A stretch of DNA of 64,000 nt from Jacaranda mimosifolia (taxonomy: Eukaryota; Streptophyta; Magnoliopsida; Lamiales; Bignoniaceae), in contig CM032121.1 of the NCBI GenBank assembly GCA_018894105.1, forward strand, positions 38,968,230-39,032,229, written 5' to 3'. This document shows positions 33,107 to 46,000 of the stretch, one piece after another. Numbering within the stretch: the stretch's first letter is position 1; each line of letters starts with the position of its first letter. The translations under genes and the position numbers were made by a program. A model generated the notes under the pieces. It worked only from the letters and a program-made list of their open reading frames with translations, had not been told where the DNA came from and did not search any database.

Positions 33107-36100
33107 TCATACATGGTAAACCATTCCCACCTCTAAAGTCGACGCCCGAGGAAAACTTGAAGCATATGTTGGCATTCTAGAGTTCCTTCGCAAGAAGTCG
33201 TAGCCCACATTGATAACTAATCTCTTGATCAAACTTGAACCCGTCTTCGCTTTCACATAACAATGGCCTAATATGAATGCCATCCCAGCCTCTCTAGCTT
33301 CCATTAGTCCATGCAGTTCTGCTTGTGCTTCTCTATCTATTCGTGGGCTTTCCGGGACAAGAAACCTTACTCTCTTCCTCGGAACTTCTGGCGAACTTAT
33401 TTCTCTTGTTGCTTCAGACAAATCTTCGTTATTTTCACACATAGTGATGCCTTTTGTGCGGGCCGATGTTGTCCCAATAACAGTCATCTTCTCTTCATCC
33501 TGTAGAGTTACTGACAATCTGTTGCATTCTGGCTCCTCGGACCGGATAAACTCTGCTATGCTACAAACAAGATCCTTTTCAAACTCCACATCATCCATCA
33601 GAGTGTCACGATATCCATAACGGGCTATACACCGATAAACCCGGTATTCTTTTGGCCCGATTCTTCCCACCAGGAATCTCTCGTCTGGTCTGACATGAGG
33701 CACTGGAACATATTTGATGCAGAATAAAACTAGAACCTGATGGAAAGCTGGGAGATTTGTTACAAAATGGGAGAAGATGGCAGGAATTCCAGAGACAAGT
33801 TCTGTATGTATGAGGCCAATTCCTCGGACCCGCACTATTCCAAGGTTTGGAACCAAACTTAGGAGCCAGTTGATGGAGACTTGGTTCTCAACATCAAACT
33901 CGTACTTTTTCAATGTCCCGTAATGCCAGATGTACATTATAACCAGAAAAATGAAGGAAAGGGCAATTGGGACCCAAGCCCCTTCGAGGAATTTGATCAG
34001 CGAAGCTGAGAAGTAGAGTGCTTCGATCGAACCAAAGAAGAATATGAAGCAAATAGCTAGCAAGACACTTCTGTTCCAGCATAAGACAATGACCAGAGAC
34101 ATAAGGCACGTCGTAACTAACATCACAGTTATAACTGCAAGACCTGGTCCAGGACAAGAAAGAAACATAAGACGCAACACTTTCACATTATTAAGTTGCT
34201 TCTTAGATATTACCTGATGCATTGCTGATGTGTTTGGTGTCCCTAAATCCAATAGTAACAGCCAAACAGAGAAGCATCAAAGTCCAGTTGATTTCTGGAA
34301 TGTAAATCTGCCCGAATATTTTAGACGACGTGTGTATTATTTTGACCCTCGGAAAGCAACCCAATGCACAGCATTGCTTTATTATGGAAAAGGTCCCAGT
34401 AATGATGGCTTGGCTTCCCACCACAGCAGCAAGTATAGCAATTGCAAGAACAGGCCATCTTATCTTCTCTGCAACAATCAAAGGGATAAAGAATGGCTAT
34501 AAGACTCAAATCCATTTTTATTGAATTTTAATTTGTAATCTCCCAAGGATGAAATGATGATTGGAATAAAGTTTTCCTATACCAGGTACTGATACGTAGA
34601 ATCCAATCCGGTAGTCACTTTCAATTATGTGGTGTCTGGAAAGATAAGCAGCTTGTCCCATATAAGCGAGGATTAAGGATGGATAGACCACAAAGCTAAA
34701 AGCTATCTGCAATGGAGTTTGTAGTTTCCGGGATAGAAGTAGCAACTCAATCAATTATAGTTTCATCATTAAGTAGCATCAAGAAAATCTCATGGTTGAG
34801 TGAAAATCTAATATTAGAAACTGATCTTCATTTTACCTTGATGGACAACTGGGAAAAGTGTCCAAGATCAGCAAACATAGCTTCCGAACCTGAATTTATA
34901 TATGCATTTAGTGAAAAGTATAGCAAGAAACCATAGTGAGATTATAAGCTCTAATACCTGTCATGCATAACAGAATCCCACCCAAGGACATCCAGCCTCC
35001 TCTTTGGGTCTTCTTCAAGAATTTATACATGTAATATGGAGAAAGCGCCTTGTAAACGTGGGGATTCCAGTGGAAGATATTGTACACACCAATGGCACTG
35101 ATGCAGAAAAGCCAAGTTATCACTACTGGTGCGAATAGAAATCCTATTCGGTGGGTCCCATAATGTTGTAGATAAAATAAGAACACCAGTATTACACAAG
35201 CAACTGGAACTTCTATATCTGCAGAACATGTAAAAAAGGAGCAAAGTCATTTCATACAAAAAGTAGCTAATAGAGGAGGAAAAATTTGCAGGAGAGGCAT
35301 AAGGTAACAACGGTGTGCTGAAATCATAAGATTCAATAAGCACAAATTTTACACGTAGATATAGGCTTGACAACTTATAAACTAAAAGCAGAGAAGAGGC
35401 TACATTATGGTTCTGAACAGAATTAAGGATATATATGTTTATACATTTGGAATCATATTTAAAATTTTCTTTTCACCATAGCAATACTAATTCAATTTCT
35501 TTAAAACAAATTATAACATAATTTTAAGTCTTGTCCTATGCTTGTTATGATTGTCATCTTTTGTGTCCCTGTGTTTGTATGGTATTGGTATGATATTCAT
35601 GTCCCTATTAATATCCATGGCAACATAGGTGTTTGCTCGATGGCCATTTGCTGTCTCTAGGAGTTCAACTTGAAATGTCCTAGTCGAAACACAAATCACT
35701 TTTTCATCACAAGACCATTCAACTTTGTTGCTTCTTTTCATTTTTTTAATCATGATTTACAGTAGAGTTTTACAACATTATCCACAAAAATCTTATGATC
35801 TGTGCACTAAAGATTCTTTCACCTCAAGTTGCATCTCCACTTATGATGATAACCGATGTATCTACCACAATCAGAAAAGATGGTGACCTAACTTTACTTT
35901 ATATAGATAACAGTGATTTGATTAGAGCAGAAACTTTTGTCCTAGAATAAGAAAGGTCCCACAAATAATGCATTTTTATAACAAGTTGGTGCAGTCTCTT
36001 TGTTCATGAATTACACGCCTACTAAAAGGAAAAAAAACAAACACGAAAGAAATTGTATAGATTTTGATTGAATTCCGGAACATCTTAACCAAAAACCATA

Positions 36101-37241
36101 AAAAAGTCTTTTCTTAGGGTCCACTCCCTTTATTTTCTTTGTTTGCACATTTCAATCACTTCACGCCATTCATACAAAATTGCAGAAGTCCTAAAAGAAT
36201 CAAAAGCGACGAGCTACAGACAACCAATTTAGAAAAAATGAAGCTCTGCAAGAAACTGGCTTTTGAAGAATTTCCTGACGCATTTAAAAAAGAAATTGCC
36301 ATTAACTTAATTTCAAAATTGCTAATTATGATTCTTGTAGTCTACTCAAACAGAAGATCTGGCCGACAACCTATTTTCTTGACTTATAAATCATTGCATA
36401 CAGAATATTCATACTTCGTCAAAACATGGAATAATAACACCAACATGAATGAAACAGTAACAAATCTAAGAAAGACAAGAGACTCACATTGGTGATGATG
36501 CTTTGACACAACAAGCTCTAATCCTGACACTGCAGAAAATACTGCAAACACAAGCAAAACACATCACATCCCAGTTCAAATTGGTAGTAGCATAACACAA
36601 TAATTGAATAGTGTCAATCCATACCCGAAATTGCTGGCGTAAGAACTCCATCTCCAATAACCATACAAGTCCCAATCAAAGCCAAAGTAAGCAACATCCT
36701 TTGCAGCACTCTATGCTTTTCCAATGTTGATCTCAATCTCAAGCCAAGACCCTTATTACCAGATGTAATTCCATCTTTCTTGTACTCATACAAGTCTTCA
36801 TCAGCAAGTTGACCATTAGGCAAAGTGCTCACCCGGGCATGCCGGCAGAGCAGGGAATACAAAGCAAAAGTCCCCCCTTCGCCATTATCATCAGCTCTAA
36901 GCACTATGAACACATATTTAAGTAGTGGAATCAAAGTTAAGGTCCAGAACACAAAGGATAAAACTCCATATATTTCGTCATTAGATTCCGAATGCTGAAT
37001 GTCCTCTGCAAAAGTACTTTTGTAGACATATAGAGGTGAAGTGCTTAAATCCCCATATACAACACCTAAACTCTGATAAGCCAATGTTAATACTGTTCTC
37101 CATGATTCTTTCTGCAACATAGACAAAGCCGTAACCTATAACACCAATTGCCCAAAATACTAACAGAAAAGCTCAGATTTTTTTTTGGTATAAAGGTCTC
37201 ACCTTTATAGAATGGCCAGGGCTCCAGCCTTCAATATCCAT
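33107..37241 (-). CDS. KUP6: KUP/HAK/KT potassium transporter, KUP6/KUP8-like
   Basis: A membrane K+ transporter of the KUP/HAK/KT family. Eight exons on the minus strand: 37203-37241, 36625-37111, 36488-36541, 34958-35218, 34837-34889, 34583-34706, 34214-34468 and 33107-34143. All have GT-AG borders and the frame is preserved, giving about 769 residues, close to the Arabidopsis cluster II members. Diagnostic stretches: [123 protein letters not shown], and the C-terminal [10 protein letters not shown] with a final LEVGMVYHV. In exon 3 the upstream acceptor (36541) was preferred because it supplies the conserved [10 protein letters not shown]. The third intron is long (about 1.27 kb). Members of this clade act in K+ homeostasis, cell growth and stomatal control; that role here is inferred from the family. 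Confidence 0.93.
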
Positions 37242-38428
37242 CACAGGCCGCCTCAAAATCATGGGAAAATCATTTCTTGGCGAATATCTGAAGCAAAATT
37301 ATCGATAACCCTTTTGAGCAAACTCTAAGACTAGCCTTTTATACTTGAACAATCCAAGAAAACCAGAAAAATAATTAATAACCCTTTTCTTGAAAAATGG
37401 AACACACGAGGGGCAAACACGAAAATCTACAAAGAAAATACCAAGAGAATAGTTTTGGGAGGATGAACAACTGAACAAAAACTGGTGGATAATTGGGCTA
37501 TAGAGTATTTTATAGGATATTGTCTGTATAACATTCGTAATGCACGTAGACACTATGAATAAACAACATGGCTTAATAGTCAAAATATTCCAACTAATCA
37601 CTTCACATACACGGGCTATCTAGAAGAAATATACCCTCATATGATCAATAAATCCACCTCCCTTGGATCAACAAAATCACTTTATATATCATGACATTGA
37701 AAAACACTCAAAAAAAGAAATGTACAGAAAAAACAGAGCGTGAAGAGTGAATTGTGTTGGATAATGGGGGGAGGTCATGGTTCTCCGTTCTCCATATCTT
37801 TCTCAACTTCACTTTTCTGTGTGTACTTTTGTAATAGAATATCCTGAGTGGGTGTGGAGTGGAGTGGAGTGGTTCTATATTATCTTCTCAGCTATGAATA
37901 CTACTTTAGATTCATCTCTTGTGTTAGTGTGATTGTGGGGCTGGGGCGGGGGGTCATGGGTGGGCGCGGGGGGGGTGCAGCGGACAGCAGTCCGCTGGCA
38001 CTAACTCATTGTGCAGCGTGTAGCCCTGGAGGCCTGGATAGTGGACAGTGAAAGTAACGTGGCGTGAAAATATATGAAATGAACACATTTACCTCCTGAC
38101 ACAGAGTGGGTTGACTCAGTAGGGGACTGCCCGCCATAGAAGGGCATTTATTTTTCTTTGTAATTTGTTTTTTATTTGTATTTTTGCCGTATGAAGATGA
38201 TTTGGGACGTCAAACGGATCTAATTCGAAATCAGTCTATTTTATTATTATCGAATCATCATTTTGTTTTGAGTGGGCTGAACTTAGAATTTAATCTAAAA
38301 TCAGCATATGGTTAGAATAGATGTATCCCAGTTAAAATTTTTCGAATTTTAAATTAGTAAGCTTGAATGTTGAAACAAAAAAAATGATAAACTATTAATG
38401 TGGATGGATACTTATATGGATTATTGGT
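37242..38428. other. KUP promoter, leader and intergenic DNA
   Basis: Upstream region of the KUP gene, with possible leader introns not resolved. A (GTGGA)n run (about 37853-37871) and a G-rich stretch (37937-37976) stand out in otherwise AT-rich DNA. No coding frame is supported. Confidence 0.4.
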
Positions 38429-38588
38429 AGGGTGCAAACTAGTCAATTTGGCTCATGAGCCTCACGAATCAAGTTCGAACTCTAATTGAGACGATCTCTA
38501 ACCGTCTGTATTTAGGCTCGAGGCTTGCGAGCTCGAGCTTGAAAATTTTGCTCAAACTCGACTCGACTCGATTCAATTACACCCCTAG
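38429..38588. mobile_element. 160-bp hAT-type MITE with TTATTGG duplication
   Basis: The left end AGGGTGCAAACTAGTC pairs imperfectly with the right end ATTCAATTACACCCCTAG. TTATTGG occurs directly outside both ends. The inside is rich in GCTCGAG and GACTCGACTCGA motifs, the same composition as the longer element at 39.47-39.85 kb. Confidence 0.65.
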
Positions 38589-39466
38589 TTATTGGGCTAC
38601 GCTTGCTCTCACACTCAAATAATCTTTTAAAATGACAACCACAAATTTCAAATCAATGACTAAAACAAATATCATACATTGTCCTAGTTATTACCTCTCC
38701 TTGCATTCTTTATTTTCAAGTTACTTATCCTAGGAAGTTTGTGGAATTAAATGTCGATAAACATAATTAAGTTTTGACCCTCATTAGGTTTTTCCTACTT
38801 AACCTTAGCAAATCCAATTAAAATGCGACTTGTCAAAGGTAAATTGTCAAAAAAGAAAGAGAAAATAAAGTGCTTGTTTGCATAAAAATTTCACCAATGT
38901 GGTTGAATGTTGATCAACTTGATTGATAGAAAGAAACCCTTTACCTTTTCTTTTTGGTTTTTTTCTTCCATAAATGACAAAACAAAAAGGAATACAACAT
39001 GAATTGGAACTCATTAGAATGAGAACAAAGAAAAGTTGATCATTCATCAAAAGGGATTGAGTAGTTGTGGTTGAATATAAAGATGCCTACTTTTTAACTT
39101 CATCTTGTTGTCTTTTAAAAGATACCTTTTTTCACAATTAATTTTAGTACATTTAGGTTGATTCGAGCCTACAACTCTAATTATTTAATGAAAGCAACAA
39201 GCATTTCAAACAACCCACCTAAGTGTCATTATAATTAATGAGTTCCAAGTCAAAATTAAAAATATATATATATATATATATATCCAAAAAGAAATGCAAG
39301 AAAGATATTTAAACTATAGAACCCTAAAGTATTACCTACTTTAGGTTTCTAAACTTTTAAGACATCTAAATGGCGTACGGTTTGAAATGAACTATTTTTA
39401 ATTCTATATCTTAATTATGCAGCGCCTAAATTGGGCTAGCATGGGAATGGATAGGGGAAGAAGGTA
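38589..39466. other. Intergenic DNA
   Basis: AT-rich with a (TA)n run near 39262-39284; no gene seen. Confidence 0.4.
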
Positions 39467-39848
39467 GAGGTGCAATCGAGTCGAGTTGAGTTGAGTTTGG
39501 GCAAAATTTTCTCGAGCTCGATAAGTATAAAGTTTTAAGCTTGAGCTCGGCTCAACTCGACTCGATAAGGCTCGAATTGACAAATGAATTATAAAAAATT
39601 GCAAGCTCGAGCTCAAACTCGAGTTTGAGCTCGAATTCAAAATAAAAAAGTAATATAATATATATTTATTAATAAAATTTAATTATATACTGTATCGCAA
39701 GCCTCGAGCCTAGATACAAATGGCTCGAGATTTGCTCGAATTAGAGCTCGAGCTCGATTCAGCTCGACTCGACCTCGAACTGTTTTGAACTCGAGTCCAA
39801 CTAGCTCGAGCTGGGCTCGTGAGCCGGCTAGACTTGTTTGCACCCCTA
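39467..39848. mobile_element. MITE rich in CTCGAG motifs
   Basis: The left end AGAGGTGCAATCGAGTCGAG is inverted relative to the right end CTAGACTTGTTTGCACCCCT. The arms are packed with GAGCTCGAGCT motifs and the middle is AT-rich. Same family as the 160-bp element at 38.43 kb, probably a fuller copy. The Ser/Arg-rich frames read from it are composition artefacts. Confidence 0.65.
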
Positions 39849-41874
39849 GAAAAAAGGAGTCTCAAATAGCTAAACCTAGTACACTTAGATAAAACAAGAA
39901 AATAATAACAAAGGGAAGAGTTCATAATTAGAACAATAATTTCATTGGATTGTGAAAGCATTTTGCAACACTAGCATATATTATAAATATCAATCATCAA
40001 TAAACAATCGACAATCAAGAGTTTATAATTTTCAATAAGAAACAAAAAATAATGATCTAACCAACTGTTATGAAAGTAAATACGTCCGACGTCGAGGGAA
40101 TTTGAATTTATTTAAAATCACGATATCTTCACTTAAACAGATTATCAATAGGGTTTTTTTATTCTATTTCTTCTATATCTATGATTGATCAAAGAATTAA
40201 CCTAAAGAATTGGCAATCAAAATGAAGGATTTTTACATTACTTCATACTCTTCACATATAGCTAAAGTAGGGTTATGAACGCCACGTTTGGTGGTCACAT
40301 GAAAAACTAAAGTGAGCCAGCTTATTTTGTCCTCCACTGCTGGAATTCAAGGACATGGTCTTCTTGATACCCAAACAAGGAGCAACAACTTGAACAACTT
40401 GCCCCCTGGTTTTCAGTTAGGAGGAAGAGTTGAAGGCCGCCCAAAGATCTTTAAAAAGTGCAGAAAGTTTGTGCAGAACCTACTCAGATGTGCAATTAAT
40501 TTTTCTCCTAACAAATTGACAAAACAGGGCCCATTTAATGCCTATCAGATTCCAGCATAAATTTTCTGATAATTTATACCAATATCACCCAAAAATGAAG
40601 GGATTGTTTGGTCTTCTCCTCTTTCAACTTTTTTCCTCTCACTTTTTCCTTTTTCCTTCTTTTTTCTCTTTAGCGTGGGATTAGGGGCGAGCATGGGGCA
40701 TTTTGTGCTAGAAAAATGTATTGAAAAGTTAGAAGTCTAATGTGCCTAATTGCATGTAGAAAATTTCTACATTGTCTTTAATATGATAATTGCCCCCACT
40801 ATTTGTGCTACAGGGACTATGACAATTCACCCATATGATTCAATTAAGGCACCCAAAGAATTACATTCAGTACTCTGAAATTCTTACTTCAAAACTTATG
40901 TTGATGTTAAGCATAATTGAATGAATATGAGAATATCTTTCTTTTTTTTTTGTTAGAGAGTAATATGCCTTTTGCTTTTAAAATACATAATCAATTTGTG
41001 TGGATCAATTTCCCTTATATAAGGTTGCAACAACTATTCACAATAATTATGACTGTTAGTTTAAACAAGGCACTGATTTTAACAGTTTTGTCTTTTTCTT
41101 AACAATCACATTGTTTCTGATTAAAAACATAGTTTAAATGATTAAATAAACTATGTGCTTAATATATATATATGTATATATATATATATCCCATGCACCT
41201 GGACATTCTTCAAAAAATCTTAAAATAATATAAAGTTTAACAAGAGATTCATCTAATAAATGGACTCTCTTTTTCTTATTTTTTAAATGTGGGACTAAGA
41301 TCCTAAAAGAATTCTCATATATTCTCCTCTTAACATACTATCTAGAAGTATTAATTAATTCCAACACTTTGCTTATAGGATGAGGGTTTTCATGTGGTAA
41401 CTAAGTAAAGAGAAACTACGAAAGATTAGGTCATTAGCTACGATTAATTTATAATTGATTCGTAATTTCAACTACAAAATTGGTTTAATAAAATTCGATC
41501 AAGATATTTTTATAGCTAATACGTGCTATTACTAATTCATAACTGATGATTACATTTCTTTATATATCAATTTCCGTATTGATAATGTGCCATTAATCTT
41601 TCCACTTACAAGAACATGATTACAAATTAACAGTTAATAACTTTTGTTGTTTGTCATTTTAAAATTTATATTTATTATAAAAAATTTATACTTGTCTATA
41701 AAATTGATCCCATGGTAGGTTTTTTCATAACAAAAACCTAATTGTCTTATACTAAGATATATAGATTTGATGAACGCCATCAAATTTCTTGTTGCAATTT
41801 TAATAATATCTAAATCTGTTACTATATACGAATGGTTCAGCTTTATGAGAGACATTCAACAGATTAAGAAAAGA
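39849..41874. other. Intergenic AT-rich DNA
   Basis: No supported gene. A somewhat less AT-rich patch at 40290-40560 holds an 82-codon frame without family resemblance. A (TA)n run lies at 41161-41188. Confidence 0.4.
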
Positions 41875-42455
41875 ATATATTATAAATTCAAAATTATTGA
41901 TTTTACCTTGAAATTTGGGCTGAATTGACGAAAATAGGAAGAAAAATAGAGCGAAACGGAGCAAGGGGTCGAAATGGGCACGAAGAGCACCCCTCGGGGC
42001 CTACTAGCAAGACGCTGCGCGTCGAGGCGTGAGGAAGGCACGCCAAGCGAACGGGACTGGGCAAAGTAGGCAATAACGGGTGCGACGTGTGCGTGGGCGC
42101 AAGGCTGTGTGCGCCAAGGCGCACATGCTAATGGAACCAAGCAAGGATAAAGATGCGTCGCGTGCCCATGCACGGGAGCTACTGTGACTGTGTGCCCTGG
42201 TGCAAGTTGCCAGCACTAGGGCGTGCGGGAGACTGATTTTCTCGGCAGTTTTCAGCACAAAGCAGGAACATGCGTGGCCCAGCACAGAGCGCAAGCCTAC
42301 GAGCCTTGGGCTTCGTTTTCGCGGGTATAAATATTTTCTTCCAAGACAATTCAATACAGATATAACACGAGAGTTTTTAGACTGCTTTTGGGTTAATTTT
42401 TCAAGATAGAGTTTAGAACGAGGGTGTTAAGTGTTCTCATGACATTTGTGGGATT
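41875..42455. repeat. GC-rich LTR-like sequence
   Basis: GC content rises sharply from about 41930 to 42330, then comes GGGTATAAATATTTTCTTCC (TATA-box-like) and, further on in the adjoining block, ATCAATAAAATCC (polyadenylation-like). This promoter-then-poly(A) order and the composition break are typical of a retrotransposon LTR. It may belong to an older element whose 3' part is the block duplicated around the copia insertion. Confidence 0.45.
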
Positions 42456-42722
42456 AAGTTTGTACTTGTTACCTTGATTTGAGATCAATAAAATCCTTTT
42501 CTTTGTAGAGTAGATTAGCCACATCGTCGAATCACATTAAACTTGTTGTTAGTTTCATGAAATTACTGTATTATTATTTCATAATTTTTTCAATAGATCC
42601 GATTTCAACAAAAATCCTTCACTCCTTAAAATAAATTGGATAAGAGAGTTCATAACCGAGATCCGAAAATGAGCTTATATGATACTACCTATCATTTGTT
42701 TCTTCATATTGAGGAAAAAGTT
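42456..42722 (+). repeat. 267-bp flanking duplication, 5' copy
   Basis: This block, from AAGTTTGTACTTGTTACC to TTGAGGAAAAAGTT, is repeated without indels at 47609-47875, just beyond the 3' LTR. I count about seven to eight single-base differences. It is host or older repeat DNA rather than part of the copia element. Confidence 0.9.
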
Positions 42723-42926
42723 TATCTATTATATATTTCTTTTACTGCTCAGTTAGTTAGTTAGTTTGTTATGTTGTTAGTTAGTTTGTTGTATTGTTAG
42801 TTAGTTAGCCCTTCGTCTCTAGACTTGTATAAATAACCCCAGTGTGTATTCATTTCACAAGTTGAATGAATCTTTTTTTCTCTATTTTGAGCTGTCCTCT
42901 GCCATGAGTTTCCAGCTTCTTGAACA
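42721..42926 (+). repeat. copia 5' LTR, truncated at its start
   Basis: Matches 47406-47609 almost completely, including repeated GTTAGTTAGTTTGTT motifs, TATAAATAACC (TATA-like) and the end TTCTTGAACA. The first 14 or so bases of the 3' LTR (TGTACAAATATATA) are absent here; the match begins at TTTATCTATT. Confidence 0.9.
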
Positions 42927-42940
42927 TGGTATCGGAGCCA
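42927..42940 (+). other. copia primer-binding site
   Basis: TGGTATCGGAGCCA starts at the base after the 5' LTR. It is the usual plant copia site complementary to the 3' end of initiator methionine tRNA, with one mismatch (G for A). Confidence 0.85.
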
Positions 42941-43057
42941 CGGTTCAGTGGCTATGATCTTCCTTTATGCTTTTCCTTTCATTTTTTTCCACTTTTACTC
43001 CTTGAACTAGATAGTTGACAGTATATTCTCCGTTCGTGGCCAAAATTGATCGCTGAG

Positions 43058-46000
43058 ATGGAGCCACAACAAAATCGAGCACGAGGAATCAGAGGAATTG
43101 AAAACGGGGATCCTCTTTTTCTTCAGACCTCCGATCATCCTGGCATGGTGTTAGTGACAAATCCGCTGAATGGAAACAACTACCTGCCGTGGAGCCGCTC
43201 CATGAAGATCGCGCTGGGAGCAAAAGTTAAACTTGGATTTATAGATGGAAGGTGTTTGATGCCGCAGATGGACTCCGATGAGTATGAACAATGGGTAAGA
43301 GTTGATTGTATGGTCACCTCTTGGATCTTGAATTCAATATCCAAGGATATAGTTGATGCTTTCTTGTATACTGGATCCTCTAAAGAACTATGGGATGAAA
43401 TTGAGCAACGATTTGGAGAGTGCAATGGGCCTCTTTTGTATCAATTACAACAAGAGATCAGCTCTATTACTCAAGGAAATCTCTCGGTGATTCAATACTA
43501 TACTAAATTGAAGAAGCTGTGGGATGAATTTGCAGTTTTAGTTCATGTTCCAGAATGTACATGTGGTGCAACCAAAGCTGTGGCGGATATGGGTTGCTCG
43601 AACCACCTGATGCAATTCTTGATGGGACTGAATGATAGCTATGACCATATTCGAAATCAGATATTGGTTATGGATCCATTTCCCACGGTTAATAAGGCCT
43701 ACTCTATGGTCCTAAGAGTAGAGAAACAAAGAGAAGTGAACACCTCTTTCTCAGAATCTGCAAAAAATTCAGCTATGTTTGTAGAGGAGGTTCTTCATGG
43801 AAGAAGGAGGATGGGAACAAACAATACAATAGAAAAGATCCAGCAAAGAAATTTGACAGATTTTGCAGCAATTGTGGAAGGAATGGCCATCTAAGAGGGA
43901 GTTGTTTCAAACTCCACGGATATCCTGAGTGGTATAAAGAACTCAAAGAAAAGAAGGCGCTGAATTATGGTAGACAGGCTGCCAATCATGTCGATACACC
44001 CCTAGAGATGCGAGAAGATAAGGAAATGCAGAAGCACAATGACTGGAGTGCCACTCTGATTGACTTGGTGCAGCAAGAAGTCACTAAAGCCATGAAGGGA
44101 AAGAAACACATGGAGATGAACCAAGTCAATCTTGCTCATTACAGTGACTTTGCAGGTTCGAATTTTCATTTTGCTTTAAATGCTTGCAGTCTATTGGATG
44201 AAGAATCTTGGATAGTAGACACTGGGGCTTCAAGTCATATGTGTTCTAACATTAAACTTTTATCCAACCCTAGCCGTATAAACAACCCCACTCCTGTTTA
44301 TCTACCAGATGGAACCACAAAATGGTTCAACACATAGGCTCAGTTAAGCTAACCAACAAATTGAACCTGCAAGGCACTCTTCACATCCCAGACTTCAAAT
44401 ATAACCTGTTGTCTGTAAACAAGCTAGCCAATGACACTCAATTGAAATTCATTTTTTATCCTAGTCACTTTGTCTTGCAGGACCTGCAGAATGAAGAAGT
44501 ATTGGCCATTGGGAAGGTTGTAGGAAGGTTGTACATCTTAGATAAGACATGCTATCTAGCTAATAAAGCTGAAAATCCTAGTAAATGTTCTTCTTCCAGT
44601 TTGTTCATTCCTCAATGTAATAGTGTCATTTCAAACTTGTCTCTTTGGCATAAAAGATTAGGCCATGCTTCCATGAATGTACTAAAGCATATGCCAAACA
44701 TCTTGAATAAAAATACTGAAAATTGTTTGCCTTGTAACATCTGTCACTTGTCCAAACAGACTAGACTGCCGTTTTCTTCCAGTAGCAGTAACACTAGCAA
44801 AGCCTTTGAACTTGTTCACATGGATATATGGGGTCCATATAATAAACCCTCATTAACAAAGGCTCATTATGTTCTAACTATAGTGGATGACTATAGTAGG
44901 AGTACATGGACTTTCCTCCTTCAAAATAAATTTCAAACACATCACATTATTGCTCACTTCCTAAAAATGATTGAGAATCAATTTAATACTAAGATCATGA
45001 ACATAAGAACTGACAATGGAACAGAATTTATAAACAATGAGACCTCAAAATTGCTTAAAGAAACTGGAATCTTACATCAAAAAACATGTCCCTACACACC
45101 CCAGCAAAATGGCATAATGGAAAGAAAGCATAGACACCTCTTAGAAGTTGCTAGGTCTCTCATGTTTCAGTCAGGATTACCATCTAGATTTTGGGGGGAG
45201 TCTATACTCATGGCCACACATCTCAAAAATAGATTACCCACTCCTTTGCTAAATTGGAAATCTCCTTTTGAAGTTCTTCAAAATAGGAAACCAGATTATA
45301 GTTCTCTATGGGTCTTTGGATCATTGTGTTATGCCACCAACACACACCCTCACAAAGACAAATTTGACCCTAGATCTTACAAGTGCATCTTCTTAGGTTA
45401 CAATATAGGACAGAAAGCTTTTAAGGTGTATGACATTGATCATAATAAACTCTATTGCTCTAGAGATGTTATATTTCATGAGTTACACTTCCCTTTCCTT
45501 GTTAAAGGTCATGAACAAACTTCTAAGTCACCCATTCCCATTCCTGTTATGGCTGAAGATAGTCACACTAATTCTTTTGATACCAATGAAAGAACTTCTG
45601 TCAATACCCATGATCAAAGCCCCATCTTGAGTCAAAATCATACTGAAATCCCAGCCCAATCTACTCCAATGAACCCTAGAAAGAGTTCTAGAGTTAGGAC
45701 CAAACCTGCATATCTAAGAGACTATGTATCTACTGTAACCTTCCCTGGAAGCAATACTACTTCAAAAGCTGCAAGCATCACATACACTCCTCAAACCTTT
45801 CCATTTACCACTCAAAGCAACCTATCACAGAACTATATGGCCTTTCTAGCCAAAGTCTCTACTATCAAAGAACCTGAATCCTATAGACAAGCTTGCACGC
45901 AGGTAGAATAGACTTCAGCCATGCAGAAAGAGATAGAGGCCCTTGAAAAAAACAAAATGTGGGAGCTAACTTCCTTACCTAAAGGGAAGAAGGCTATAGG

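Noticed and set aside
36488..36529. Shorter exon 3 of the KUP gene using the inner TGCAG acceptor
   Set aside because: It drops the conserved VFSA residues; the acceptor at 36541 restores the family sequence and keeps frame.
39404..39961. Ser/Arg-rich minus-strand frames
   Set aside because: They come from the CTCGAG-rich MITE arms, not from an SR-type protein gene.
40312..40560. 82-codon frame (QLILSSTAGIQGHG...)
   Set aside because: No recognisable domain, no splice partners, and surrounded by repeats; too weak to call.
41880..42409. Several overlapping GC-rich frames on both strands
   Set aside because: Open only because of high GC; the block has LTR-like promoter and poly(A) order rather than coding character.
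43046..43057. Gag start at a TTG codon, four codons upstream
   Set aside because: The first true ATG in frame is at 43058.
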